Origin: Dryococelus australis
Taxonomy: Eukaryota > Arthropoda > Insecta > Phasmatodea > Phasmatidae
NCBI GenBank assembly: GCA_029891345.1
Contig: CM057005.1
Location: 64,445,260-64,509,259, forward strand
DNA length: 64,000 bases
Reading direction: 5' to 3'
Shown here: piece by piece, positions 11,726 through 22,128 of the stretch
Numbering within the stretch: the first letter of the stretch is position 1
Layout of the letters: every line of letters starts with the position of its first letter
Made by a program: the position numbers and the translations under genes
The notes under the pieces: generated by a model
What the model was told of the DNA's origin: nothing
Databases searched by the model: none
The model's input: only the letters and a program-made list of their open reading frames with translations

Positions 11726-11935
11726 TGTAGAATTAATTTAAAAATTATATATGCATATTGCCAATTTTCTAGGTTTGCACATATATGCATTAAAAACCCG
11801 GAAATGCAATACAATATTAGAGTATTCACGAATGTTTACCTAACACATTTAATTCAACGTTGAGACATAGAACTACTCTCATCTCCATCGTTTACAATTT
11901 CGCAAGCCGCATATCAAGTCAGTGAGCCCGTTAAA

Positions 11936-12490
11936 ATATACAGGATGGCCCACATGTCCTGTCACCCATACATAACCAGTAATAACGCAATATAATCCAA
12001 TACATCGTAAGTTATTCCAATAATTATACGCTGTCGGAGTGTCGAAAACACCTCAAGCAATCTTGCGTATGCTGAATGTCGTTTGTTCATGTCAGTATCG
12101 CTTAGCTCATTGACAGCTGCTGGCCTAAAGGATTTCAATCCAAGATCATTTTCCATGTGTCTTAACATCGTGGTTGTTGAGATTGCAAGCTCGGATGCTC
12201 GTTTCCGCAGTGACATCTTGGGTGATCGGAGCACACAGATGTCGCCACCGTCGCACATGTGTCCTGTCGCGAGGTTGTTCGTCCTGTCTTCTGCTTGTCT
12301 TTAGTTGTTCCCTTCAGAAACAGCTTGTATCCCCAGTGCAGTATTGTCCTCTCAGTCTTTGTGCAATCGTCTCGTAAAGACTCGTCGCGCATCCCCTATG
12401 CTCTTTCCAGTATGTGGACGTTCATATGCCCTAACACTCAACAAGCTCGTGTCGGCCATCTAACATAAAGAATGAAGTGTCATACACAAC
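11936..12490 (-). pseudogene. Tc1/mariner-type transposase remnant, N-terminal half
   Basis: On the minus strand the reading runs from about 12470 to 12000 through at least two frames. It covers a start region (ARRVFTRRLHKD), then a helix-turn-helix-like segment (MSLRKRASELAISTTTMLRHM), then a linker ending near LLEVFSTLRQR. This order fits the DNA-binding N-terminal half of Tc1/mariner-type transposases of the insect type also present at 36000-37154. The catalytic DDE part is absent. The left end carries CAGGATGGCCCACATGTCC, which looks like an element terminus. No matching inverted copy was found to the right. Confidence 0.6.
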
Positions 12491-12852
12491 CTCAAGAAAA
12501 ATCAAGGGAGTGACAATACATTCCGACCATTCTGTACATTAAAGTTGGGGCAGTGACATTTTACTAATGTGTATTGTGAACAGTCTATAAGTAATTTTTT
12601 ACAAAGGACCAAATGAAATTGTGTGTTCATAGGACCTCGGCGGGTTTTCTCGGAGTATTCCCGGTTTCCGTTGCCCTCGAATCCCGTCGCTGCATCTAAA
12701 TCACACTGCTCCAAGACCTCTAAGTTTACGACTCGGGCCTTCCGTGAAGTAACTCGAATTTTTGCAGGTCTGTAGACGTAGTGCAATGATCGAGTTGCTG
12801 AATACCACTTTGCATAGCCATTTTGCTGTTTGAGTGTTATTCTATAACAGGT
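12491..12852. other. Unassigned DNA with diverged SINE-like segment
   Basis: 12630-12700 contains CGGCGGGTTTTCTCGGAGTAT and CCGGTTTCCGTTGCCC, which resemble the body of SINE-1. The 120-residue minus-strand ORF over this stretch is therefore probably spurious. Confidence 0.4.
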
Positions 12853-13510
12853 ACAGCTGTTCACGGTAAACTGAGCGCTTCTAAAAACCCTGCTTAAGGG
12901 TCCTATGTACTGAAACTTTTTCTGTGAAATCGATGTTTGCGCCTAAACCCGTGTCTCGGTAGATAAATGTCCTGGAAATACGAAGTTTTGCCAGAAAGGA
13001 TTTAAAAAAACTATTGTCTATATCGCTATCTTCTTCCCTTTATCATATTAAGTGTATCAATTGAGAAAAAATCGTGAAAGTGGTCAAATATGGCATTTTT
13101 AAAGCGTGCCTATGAAGTTTCTTTAAGCGGTAAGAGAAACGGACGATTATACGCAGGTAGTTTGATCTGTGTACTTTCACCGCGTGTAATAAGACCCCAC
13201 AGTTACATATCTAGTTTACACAGTAAAGCGTTATGACGGAAACACTGCACGCCTTGCATGTAGGAGCGATGTGGAACTAGGCATACGTGTATCGCTCCCT
13301 CACTTCTTGACCTTGGACGCGCAGATACATAAGGCCCTTAATGACTACCTCTATTCATAGTGTGTATTCTTCCACCATATTTAAAATGAACGCTGCCGTG
13401 GTCTGGAGACTATGCATGCGTCAGTCACGTGACACTATGCAATTGTTTGAATAGTAAATATTTTACATATTTCATCATTATTTTCGCTTTTATAGGTTTA
13501 AAAGAAAAAC
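12853..13510 (-). mobile_element. L element interrupted by a TTAA-flanked element
   Basis: The right-end TIR (GCTGTTCACGGTAAACTGAG) and AAAACCCTGCTTAA lie at 12855-12897. The element resumes at 13338 with TTAATGACTACC...GTGTATTCTTCC and runs on to about 13510 with TIR-distal L sequence. Removing 12898-13337 plus one TTAA restores the normal spacing seen in other L copies. Confidence 0.75.
12898..13337. mobile_element. 440-bp TTAA-flanked TIR element
   Basis: Bounded by TTAA at 12894-12897 and 13338-13341. Ends are imperfect inverted repeats: GGGTCCTATGTACTG on the left and, reverse-complemented, GGGCCTTATGTATCTG on the right. TTAA target duplication is characteristic of the piggyBac superfamily, but these ends start GGG and not CCC, so assignment is tentative. 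No ORF of note. Confidence 0.65.
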
Positions 13511-13527
13511 AAGAAAGCTAAATAAGT

Positions 13528-13568
13528 GCGTGAGTGAAGAGATTTGAGCGGCTCTGAACAGTGAAGTA
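13528..13568 (-). mobile_element. SINE-1 tail fragment, inverted
   Basis: GAGTGAAGAGATTTGAGCGG and CTCTGAACAGTGAAG are the reverse complement of the SINE-1 tail. It lies 25 bases upstream of a forward SINE-1 head, the same head-to-tail inversion as at 46672. Confidence 0.6.
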
Positions 13569-13592
13569 TTCACAACTACTTTCCCTCTGTCG

Positions 13593-13861
13593 TGGGGGCC
13601 ACTGTGGCTGAGCGGGTACACTTCTCGCCTAACACCAAGGCGAACTGGGTTCAATTCCCGGCCGATTCACTCCGGATTTCCGCAAGTGGAAGTCGTGCCG
13701 AACGGCGCCGCTGGTCCGCGGGTTTTCTCGGGGATATCTCGTTTCCCCCGCCCTTGCGTTCCGGCGCTGCTTTGTACTCACATCACTTTTCACCCTCATC
13801 GACTCTCGATTCCTCGCTGCTAAGAACCGCCCAGATCTCTCCACTCACTCACTTCACCCTC
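13593..13861 (+). mobile_element. SINE-1 (tRNA-derived)
   Basis: Full-length-looking copy. It starts GGGGGCC and has an A-box-like TGGCTGAGCGGG (13605-13616) and a B box GGTTCAATTCC (13648-13658), the internal RNA polymerase III promoter of tRNAs. A conserved body (TCGTGCC, GGTTTTCTCGGGGATATC) and a tail with CTCATCGACTCTCGAT follow. Other copies are at 18580, 32323, 46725, 51073 and 62290. Confidence 0.85.
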
Positions 13862-14423
13862 TGTCGTTACTAACTTTACTGGACGCATGGCCAGCCAGTT
13901 TGCCATTTAAAATAGCTATACGTAGTTAAAGGCTGTTCACGATAAAGTGAGCACTTTTGAAATCAACCTTAGAAAAATATCACTGCCCCTACCTGCACAT
14001 ATTTTAACGGGCGCCCTGAATGACGTGCGCCCAGTAAAGTTGATAACGATGGATGGGAAGTAGTTCCGTATTTTAACGTCGAATAAAAAGTGTTAGGAAA
14101 CTATTTCTGATAACTTAAATTATTTCTTTCGCGTTCTGTATTTTCTTAATGAATCGAAATATAAATATGACCAGATTTGTTAAATATTGCCTTTTCTAAT
14201 AATTTCACAGTTTCACTTGATTGACGTATGAATTAAGTGATGAGGCTCGTGACAATGATATTCTTACATAAGGCGGGATAATACACAACGTGCATACGAG
14301 TAGATCTTAAGCAGGGCTTTCAAAAGTGCTCATTTTACCGTGAATAGCCTATACCGCAGTGACATTTTTCAAAGGTTGATCTTTAAAAAAAAAAAGCTAA
14401 ATTTATCGTGAATAGCCTACAAA
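13862..14423 (-). mobile_element. Older L element carrying a nested L element
   Basis: Reverse-orientation L sequence at 13862-13927 (GTTACTAACTTTACTGGACG, TTTAAAATA) resumes at 14352 (CAGTGACATTTTTCAAAGG, ATCGTGAATAGCCT). Between the two halves is a complete forward L copy. The SINE-1 copy cuts its far end at 13861. Confidence 0.75.
13928..14351 (+). mobile_element. L element, nested
   Basis: Complete copy: TA|AAGGCTGTTCACGATAAAG on the left and TTTACCGTGAATAGCCTA|TA on the right. It inserted into the older reverse-oriented L at the same internal TA used by the S element at 52642-52879. Confidence 0.9.
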
Positions 14424-14477
14424 CAGTTGCCGCGTGTAGTTGATTTAAGTAGTGTTTTTTTCCCCCACTGTTTACAG

Positions 14478-14655
14478 CCTCTGCCCGACGTGTTCCACGG
14501 AGTGAACGTCCCTCGGCTTGAAGACTTGTCAGAACGTCTTGACGAACTGGAGCGATATTTTGTCGCGTATCCTTTTCTCTGCTCAGTAATTAACTTCCTT
14601 GTGTTGGAGCTGCTGTGCGTTTCCACCGAGTGCAGATCCTGGGAGAGTACTGACG
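14478..14655 (+). CDS. Candidate internal exon of an unidentified host gene
   Basis: The best splice-bounded coding segment in the window. A strong acceptor (GTTTTTTTCCCCCACTG, then TTTACAG at 14471-14477) leads into 178 open bases ending at the donor ACG|GTAAGA (GT at 14656-14657). Phase is 0 in and 1 out. The 59 residues begin PLPDVFHGVNVPRLEDLSER and include an acidic amphipathic stretch, then a hydrophobic one (FLCSVINFLVLELLCV), ending STECRSWESTD. Codon use is typical coding, with many G/C third positions, unlike the AT-rich flanks. I do not recognise the protein and see no partner exon nearby. An L-element remnant ends 54 bases before the exon and may affect branch-point spacing. The alternative is a chance ORF, less likely given both splice sites. 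Confidence 0.5.
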
Positions 14656-15677
14656 GTAAGAAACTATACATTCCTAGGGCCGCGAGACTCGTGGCGAAAT
14701 GATGTTAAACTAAGTTGTGAAGAAAACTGTGTATTTTATCAATCTTCTACTGAATGTATTTCGCTTATGTATTACAACCTCGAGGACCATATAACGCCTA
14801 CAGTTGTTTATGTTTAAATGTCATCATCCACAAAAAAAAAAATGTTCTCAGACGAATCACACAATTTATTTTTACAGATGCTCACATACGCATAAATCAA
14901 GCTCACTCAGTATGAACCTATCCTTGAGATATTCTATGCATTGCAGAAATTGCCTAGCTAGTTGTGGCATTAATTATGTATGTTGGAACAAAAAAAAATT
15001 ATTAAATACTTGCACGCATGGGTACTGAAAAAAAAATTTCGTGATGGAACAACCATGTTTGTTCTGAAGTAAACTTGTTTTCTTCAGATAACACTCTCTC
15101 CTTGTTTCTTTCTGATCAACACTTTGCTTTGAGACATCTTAGTCCCGGGGGTTGGGTTGTCACCATTTGTATAACGTACAGTATGATCTGAATGTCGTGT
15201 CTCTCCTGGCTTCGCTTTATGTTCGTTTACCAGTATGACTGCTACATCTGTTAAGTTTCGTTAGGCGTAAATCAATTTTCTTTGAGATATAATTTTCAAG
15301 GACGCGAGGAAAATACCTCCACTGTTCGTGTTGCTCATTGCGAAGGAAAGAATGGCTTCTGCCGTCATTTTCATGCAATTATTTCGCCCCCTTGGCCTAT
15401 GCAAGAGTTTACGGATACGAGCCATATCAGTACTGGTCAGTTTTGTTTTACCACATCTCGGGCGCATAGTTCTTAATAATACCTCATAAGAAATGTTCTC
15501 AATAGAAGTTTCAATCCAGTTATTTACAGCTATTGTACCGTCTCTTGCGAATAGCTTGTTCCCATCTCGGTAATGCCCGTTTCGCTGTGGCTCCTTCGTC
15601 GAAACTCGCAGTAAAATTCTGTTGTATTGCCTTCGTTATTCTGCCAGTCCGTTGACGTTTGAGTAACTATTAACGCT
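14656..15677. other. AT-rich interval, possibly intron
   Basis: If the exon above is real this is its downstream intron. A-runs at 14831, 14991 and 15030 are visible. No second splice-bounded ORF was recognised, and the 15261-15476 ORFs lack splice or domain support. Confidence 0.35.
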
Positions 15678-15911
15678 GCAGTTCACAGTAAAGTGAGCAC
15701 TTTTTGAAGCTGTTGCATCAGGCATAATAACAAATAAATGCATTTCATTATGGCCTCGGTCTATTGGTTTTGTATATGGTGAATATATACACTTTGTTTA
15801 TTACTCACGTGGCAGGGTTTACAATAACAAGTGGTGGAAGGATATAAATTGGTTGAAAGAAAAAAGGGACTAGGGTTTCAAAAGTGCTCACTTTATCGTG
15901 AACATACTATA
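15678..15911 (+). mobile_element. S element
   Basis: Left end GCAGTTCACAGTAAAGTGAG, CACTTTTTGAAGC; right end TCAAAAGTGCTCACTTTATC, GTGAACATACTA next to TA. ~234 bp. Internally closest to the copy at 37212-37450 (shared ATAAATTGGTTGAAAG). Confidence 0.85.
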
Positions 15912-15957
15912 ACTGTCTTGTGAAAGCAGAGAACAAATTTAATTAGTTCCCTTGTGA

Positions 15958-16622
15958 TATCAGCAAGAAGTGTGAAGTGGTTATGGTAAAATTGTATGCG
16001 TTTGATGTAAGAAGTTGAGAAAAATAACACAATTTCGGCCTATACTCGTCAAAAAGCCAAGTCGAAATACAGAAATCTTACACGGTTGGAAAGAGCATCT
16101 CAAAAGCAATCCAGTGATACCCATAAAACCCCATATGATTGAGTGAAGCGGTGCCGGGAATGTAAAATGAACAATAAGGCGTCCGAGCGCGTCAACGTAG
16201 ACGTATTCGCGCAAAACAAACGGCCGTAACCCCAACACAGGCTGACCCCATTTTTTTTATATACGCGCAATCGATTGGACCTGACGAGAGTTGTCCATTG
16301 AAACTTAAACGAGCGTCGTAGCTTCTCCTAGTCAAAAGTTATACTACGCGGAAGTTATGAGATGCCGCGAAACGAACTCGAAATTGCGGCGTGAATCCCC
16401 CCCCCCCCCCTCTTTATCCTCACCAAGCACGTGGGGCTTCGCAGTCCTCACTTAACGTAACATATTCTTTGTTCCTTTGGCAATCGAGTGGTGTAATTGA
16501 ATTTCGAATGTAGACGATATATTCGGAGCGGCAATGCCAAACTGTAACCCAATTTTTGTTATTATATTTTCTGGATTGCCTCCCACTATGGTCGCAAATT
16601 TAAAGACGTAGTCACGTCAAAA
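15958..16622 (+). mobile_element. Family N element, left end missing
   Basis: The ORF region (15958-16250) is in the forward orientation, but the block that lies upstream of it in the other two copies lies downstream here, inverted (16256-16622). This is seen as CAATCGATTGG, GTCGTAGCTTCTCCTAG, CTTCGCAGTCCTCACTTAACG and GATTGCCTCCCAC. Together the three copies imply an element with ~340-bp terminal inverted repeats around a small ORF. A C run sits at 16397-16410. Confidence 0.7.
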
Positions 16623-16760
16623 AAATGGTGGGTAGGAGTTGTGACACGTACCGCTAGATATTCCGTGAAATTCGATGTGCATCGAGGTCGGAAATGAAAC
16701 ACTAATCGGTAAGAACTTAAGTCGACGAGCTGGTGAGACTTGTCATACTCGGAAGACTAC

Positions 16761-17000
16761 CTTGTCGTCGGACTTGCCCGACGCTTCGGTAGGCCGCTAG
16801 TTCCGGACCCACTAGGGCCGGGCTGGTCTTGTCTTTCACCAGAGCCTCGGCCTGCTGTTCTTTCTGCCTCAATCGATGCAGGCGACTCTCCTCTCTATGC
16901 TGCTGAGTGGTTGGACTCGTTCTCTTTTTGGCTTTCTTGATGAATGTTTGCATTTTGGTCTCGGCTTGGTGACAAGTTTTAAGTTCTCGGCGCTTCTGCT
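16761..17000 (-). CDS. Candidate exon, charged coiled-coil-like segment
   Basis: A minus-strand open frame of ~80 residues, Lys/Arg/Glu/Gln-rich (KQKRRELKTCHQAE, KKAKKRTSPTTQQH, LHRLRQKEQQAEALVKDK), then PALVGPELAAYRSVGQVRRQ. It ends at a donor-like CAAG|GTAGTC (GT complement at 16759-16760). The acceptor side is weak: AG dinucleotides near 16998-17001 lack a clear pyrimidine tract. Composition and heptad-like charge patterning are typical of real coding. Downstream intron sequence would run into the family N copy. Product unrecognised. Confidence 0.4.
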
Positions 17001-17964
17001 TCCGGGTTTTTGAAGCATATAATATGAATCAAGTACTCGAAGATATATAACTTGTCGGGCTACATGACAGTAGAATTGTTTTTCCCAAATTAGCAACACA
17101 AAAGCGGTCATTCAATTTTTTACTCCGATGTTCCGACACAGAATCGCGATTTTGATCACTAATTTCAACGAGTCACCACACAAAGTGTTATTTATAGATC
17201 CGAATGGTTCAGTCATCAGATGGTTTGCGCAATCTTAAGCCCTCGAACGGCAAATGTGTAACTCTGGAATGTAGTGAACTGACTGAGCTATGGGCGTCGC
17301 CGAGGAGCGTATTTTCGTCCCATGCACTTTGGAGCGCAGACTCCCCGCCTAGTGACCGACTGAGAAAGACGCTCATTCTAATTTCACGTCAAAAATTCAA
17401 CTTTGAAATTTTCTAATATGGTTTAGTCGTCCTGAAAAGTGGTCCCTCGCAAGTCGTGTGTTTTTATGATGTAGCGATATGTCTTGTTTGTATTCAAGAG
17501 GACGTGGGTTTATTCGGTCGAATACACAGGAAATGATTTCCCCCCTCCCCCCTCCACATAGTTTCCTTTGCTGCTGGTGCAGATATTTATTACGATTAAT
17601 TTTATTAAGAGCGTGCATTACAGCAGGCCTAACTCAGCTCTCCTGCACTATATTATACTAGAAATTTACGCTTATTGTGTTCGTTTTTGAATAATGATAC
17701 GAAAATTTCCACTTTGATTAATGGTCAATATTATGCTAGAATGGAGATTTGTGCGCACTGACTACATGAAAATCCATACTAGAATATTGGGACCTTCTAT
17801 TAACACTTTATCGCCGTAACTGTTTAGTCAGCGATTATCCACATGCAGTACTCGAGGTGTAATTTTCCTATCATCGCCGACTGCGTCACTGAGGTGACTG
17901 GCATGTGAGGCACGTTGTTAAGATCGTGGTGAGCATCAGTGTATGAAAGGAAATTATCGCCGTC
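17001..17964. other. Unassigned interval
   Basis: 17200-17360 is moderately GC-rich and gives a 70-residue ORF with no recognised domain or splice context. 17540-17560 is CCCTCC-rich. The rest shows no structure. Confidence 0.35.
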
Positions 17965-18090
17965 TTTATCATCTGTAGTAGCGACCGAACGCAAGGGCTG
18001 GGTAATCGGGAGCACCCCGGAGAAACCCCGCCGATTACCGGCAACGTCCGCTGCGTTTTCCAGATGCGACAATCCGGGAATCGCAGCCGG
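17965..18090 (-). mobile_element. Diverged SINE-1-like body
   Basis: Reverse-orientation sequence (AACGCAAGGGCTGGGTAATC, CACCCCGGAGAAACC, CCAGATGCGACAATCCGGG) parallels the body of the SINE at 18580-18757. Divergence is high and no tRNA promoter boxes are clear. Confidence 0.4.
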
Positions 18091-18239
18091 ATCGCCGTGG
18101 GGCGGAATCGACGATCGGATTGCTCAATCACGTGACCGAGTGACAACTGATAAATGCCAGAAGAGCCGGAAAAAAAAGTTGTTCGTATCTTGCGATCATC
18201 AGGAAGTCTAGTTTTTTAATCAGGCGGCTGTTAATGCCA

Positions 18240-18580
18240 GGATCCTTCATTTATACAGCTTTTGCTAGAATTATTTTTTGTACCCAAATGGGAGCCGATA
18301 TTGTAAAATCCTCTTACAATTTTGTTACAAATTGTTTTTATTATGGAGTCTAATTTTTTCAACACAAAAAAAACTGTATTATTTGAAATAATTATTAAAT
18401 AAACAAAATTTTCGTTAATAAATTCATTGGATAAACGTATCCACTTTTATGTGTTGGAAAAATAAGACTACATAATAAAAACCATCTGTAACAAAATGTT
18501 GAGAGGATTTTACAATATCGGATCCCGTTTGGGCACAGAACATTAATTCTCGCAAAAGCTGTAGAAACAGAGGATCGTGG
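18240..18580. mobile_element. Inverted-repeat element with ~130-bp arms
   Basis: Arms 18240-18368 and 18452-18580 are inverted copies at roughly 80 % identity. Shared words include CAGCTTTTGC, CCGATATTGTAAAATCCTCT and GTTTTTATTATG. The ~80-base loop is AT-rich. A SINE-1 copy starts immediately at the right edge. Either a foldback-type MITE or an inverted duplication. Confidence 0.7.
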
Positions 18581-18757
18581 CCGGTGTCTTGAGAGCCGAT
18601 GAGGGTGAAGCGAGGTAAGTATGGAGCAGCACTGGAAGGAAACGGCGGGGGAAACGGGAGACCCCGAGAAAACCCGTCGACCAGCAGCATTGTCCGGCAC
18701 GGTTCCCACATGCGAAAATCAGGCGAGTAATCTAACCACTACTCCACCGCGGCCCCC
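18580..18757 (-). mobile_element. SINE-1, reverse orientation
   Basis: Reverse complement starts GGGGGCCGCGGTGGAGTAGT, followed by GGTTAGATTACTCGCC. Body elements CGGTTCCCACATGCG and GGGAGACCCCGAGAAAACCC are as in other copies. The B-box region is partly deleted. Confidence 0.75.
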
Positions 18758-18824
18758 GCGTAACAGTGCGATGTAAAACGAGAACTCTGTGTAAGTTGGT
18801 AGCGGTCAGGCAGTGTCACGCTGC

Positions 18825-19065
18825 TATAGGCTGTTCACGATAAAGTGAGCACTTTCTGAAGCCCTCTCATTTGGAATAATAGTCAATAAATATATTTTAT
18901 TGTAGCCTTAAAAGTTCATATTCGAGCCAGGTGAAAAATATACATTATGTTTATTAATTAGACGCCAATATTTATTTTGAAACGTAACGGAAGGATAAAA
19001 AATTGCAGATAGGAAAAAAGTAACTAGGGCCTCAAAAGTGCTTACTTTACCGTGAACAGCCTATA
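18825..19065 (+). mobile_element. S element
   Basis: TA|TAGGCTGTTCACGATAAAG to TTACCGTGAACAGCCTA|TA, ~239 bp. Internal GCCCTCTCATTTGGAATAAT defines the subgroup shared with 42530 and 52642. Confidence 0.9.
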
Positions 19066-19614
19066 CGAGTAGGATGAAGGGGGCCTGCAGGCAAGGGTTA
19101 GATGACTAGGGGGTTGAGGAGGAAGTGGTGAGGGGGAGGTACTTGACCATGTAGCTGTTATAAAGTGGCCACTCTGTCCTGTCAGCAGTGAAGGTAATGC
19201 ACCTTCTCTCCCGCGGGCCCCGAGTGTCGTCTGCTTGTGCGTGCAACACCGGCTCACGTCACTCTCTGAGCTTTCCTGTACCTCGGCCTATGCCGCAGAC
19301 GACACCCCGAGAACTGTTCGACGTGGCTGATTATGTCTGCATAACGCTCGGATTCGCCTCCTTTGCACATATTCTTTGTTTTCGCCTCATAATTTCGAAT
19401 TAATAGGCCAGTAATTACTTACAATGTGCGGTTATTAGAAAATTTCCTTTTTACGAGTTGTTTAATTAATTAATTAATTTTTTTTTTCGTAATTTTTATT
19501 GTGCGTTGTTTGCTTGTTGTAAACAGTCAGGAACATATCTATATTTTTCAAATAAGTTCCTGCCTTTTTACACGCAGGGAATAACACACAGGGAAAATTA
19601 AGATACGAAAGTAT
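19066..19614. other. Unassigned DNA
   Basis: 19080-19320 is GC-richer with short ORFs but no domain. 19440-19500 is AT-rich with a (TTAA)n tract at 19461-19480. Confidence 0.35.
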
Positions 19615-19856
19615 TATAGGCTGTTCATGGTAAAGTGAGCACGTTTTAAGGCCTTTCCAAATGGCTTTAACCACTAATAAGTACATGTTGTGGCTGCTTC
19701 AGACTTTGACTGTTGGGTTTGGTGAAATGTATAGATTATACTATTTAGTAATGTGGCATAGTTTATATTAAAACATGGTGAAAACAGAGAAATTTACTCA
19801 TAGCAAAAATTTTGCACGGCCTTAAAAAGTTCTCACTTTAACGTGAAGAGCCTATA
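19615..19856 (+). mobile_element. S element, third subgroup
   Basis: TA|TAGGCTGTTCATGGTAAAG to TTTAACGTGAAGAGCCTA|TA. The interior differs from other S copies but matches 60589-60810 at both ends (AAGGCC...GCCTTAAAAAGT). Confidence 0.85.
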
Positions 19857-19975
19857 GACTACTAGTAGCCTACATTGTAAATTTCCTGTAACCAGACATT
19901 TCCAATAATACCCCTGGAACTGAAATAATAACATGAAAACTTACCATATCGTCCGTTTTGTGTGTTCAGTCTCGG

Positions 19976-20016
19976 GTGTGTGTGTGTGTGTATATATATA
20001 CACACACATACACATG
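19976..20016. repeat. (GT)n(TA)n(CA)n compound microsatellite
   Basis: GT repeats, then TATATATATA, then CACACACATACACA. The tract is nearly self-complementary and could extrude a hairpin. The surrounding 300 bases hold nothing else recognisable. Confidence 0.8.
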
Positions 20017-20206
20017 CATACATGCTAAATGCTTTTAAATGACATACTGAAATTCAAATCACTGCATATATGGACCAACATAAACGACAAATCACAGTAA
20101 CAAATTTTTTTGGAAAGATCATCTAGTATTTTAAAATTTAAATTTAAATTGGCGAAACAGAGCCGGGAATCCGCAACTTCATATACGCGCGTGCACATCT
20201 AGTTGC

Positions 20207-20628
20207 ATAAAGGCTGTTCACGATAAAGTGAGCACTTTTTGAAATCAACCATAGAAAAAAGTCACTGTCTCTACCTGTGTATATTTTAACGGGCCCCTGA
20301 GTGACATGCGCCCATGGTAACGATGGATGGGAAGTATTTCCGTAATTTAACGTCGAATAAAAAGCGTTAGGTAATCATTCGTGATAACTTAAATTATTTC
20401 TTTTGCTTCCTGTTTTTTTTTCTAATACACCGAAATGTAAAAATGAGCACATTTTTTAAATGTTTACTTTTCTAATATTTTCAGTGTTTAACTTGACCGA
20501 CGCATGAATAAAGTAATGATGCTCATGACAATGTTAATCGTACATAAGGCGGAAGGATACACAACTGCATACAAGTAGATCTTAAGCAGGGCTTTCAAAA
20601 GTGCTCATGTTACAGTGAATAGTCAATA
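20207..20628 (+). mobile_element. L element
   Basis: TA|AAGGCTGTTCACGATAAAG to ACAGTGAATAGTCAA|TA. Complete, ~420 bp, no ORF. Confidence 0.9.
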
Positions 20629-22128
20629 TCTCGAAGGCGAATGTAGATGGCGCGTCGTGTGGCGACCGCCTATATATAGGCCACCAAGAAGGTACGTGAA
20701 GAGCTTACGTCGCCTGTACCGTTGTGTGTTATTGGAAATAAAATGCAATCACTACTGGCAGCCTTTACTACTCAATTGCTAATCCCCGTTTATGGTGCCC
20801 TATGTGCAGGCGCTCTCCGTATGGCGCGACAGTTCCGTTCGCCTTCGTGGTATGCAACTTTCATTCACGCAGGCACATATCGCTGATTACTTCCAGCGTA
20901 GTTTTAGACTGCCTTCAACTTAAATTTAAAAATACTAGTTGACATTTCCAAACACTTTGTTACAATGATTTATTGTTTCGATTAGCCCATAGGTGGTGTG
21001 GTTTGAATTTCGACATGTTATTTAAAAAAAAAACACCTTGTATGTACACACACGTGCATTTATACATGCAGACGCTTGTACGATTGTAGTGTGGTGATGC
21101 ATGGTTGTAAATAATATATAATACTTCTATATTACACAATATATAACTTGCCTAAAGGCGATAATATCAGATTACAAGAGTGTTGTGTCAACAGCCATAC
21201 TCCACGTGGCATAAATTCAATTTTGTATCTAGTAGTAATACTTTAAAATAGTTTCGTATCTATAGAAGCACAATATAAAATTGCGAACTTTATTCGTTGA
21301 GGAACAACATACAAAATAATACTCTGAATTACACAGATGTGCTGGTTATCTGTTACCATGCCAGACACAAGAAAAGCCACTTTACTGGAAGCGATACTGA
21401 ATAATGAAGAAATTTCGACCGAACGATGCGCCATATACAACAAAAACACTATAAATTAGGCAACTGGCGTGATAATTACTCGATACCGTATTAATCAGAG
21501 GAGAATGAATGTATTTATTCTTGCAGTTTTTGATTTAAATATTTTCCTATTTATTAATGCAATTTTGTAATTGACAGAACTTAGTAAGTTGAAACACAAT
21601 TAATGCACGAAACATTTAAAATAAAACGTAACTATTCCAAGGCGCGCCCATATTACAAACTCTCTGAATACTTATTTGTTAATTAAAATCAATATTTGTC
21701 CATGACTTTAATTAATTTAAAGTTATTTAAGTTCTTCTTGTAGAACACAATTATTCTGGAATATTAGTACAAAACAAACAAATATTTTAATTTTGACGAT
21801 GTTGTCATGGCAACTAAATCTAAAAGGTAAAGTTCTCGTAACACTTAGCTGCAAACTATCAGTACAAAATGTTATATACAGACGACGGCCAAGAAACTGA
21901 ATATTCCTCATAAAAACTTGGAAAGAAAAAACTGCATGAAGTATTATAGTAGAAGCAGAAGTTGTTTTAAAAGGAAGTGAGGACAGAGAAACGCCCGAAA
22001 GTAAAATTGAATAAAACTGAATAAACAGGAAGTAAACTTAAAAACTGGAATGTAACAAATCATGTTACGGGAGAAAAAAAAAAATTACTGCACACGATAA
22101 CGGACGGAGACAGTAAACACAACACTTG
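20629..22128. other. Unassigned interval, possible LTR-like start
   Basis: 20660-20760 has TATATATAGG followed ~75 bases later by AATAAA, and then CTACTCAATTGCTAATC, an arrangement reminiscent of an LTR, though no terminal repeats or primer-binding site could be found. 20940-22130 is AT-rich without coding evidence. Confidence 0.3.

Noticed and set aside
20629-20870. Solo LTR
   Set aside because: A TATA-like word and AATAAA are present, but no TG...CA ends, target duplication or primer-binding site could be identified.
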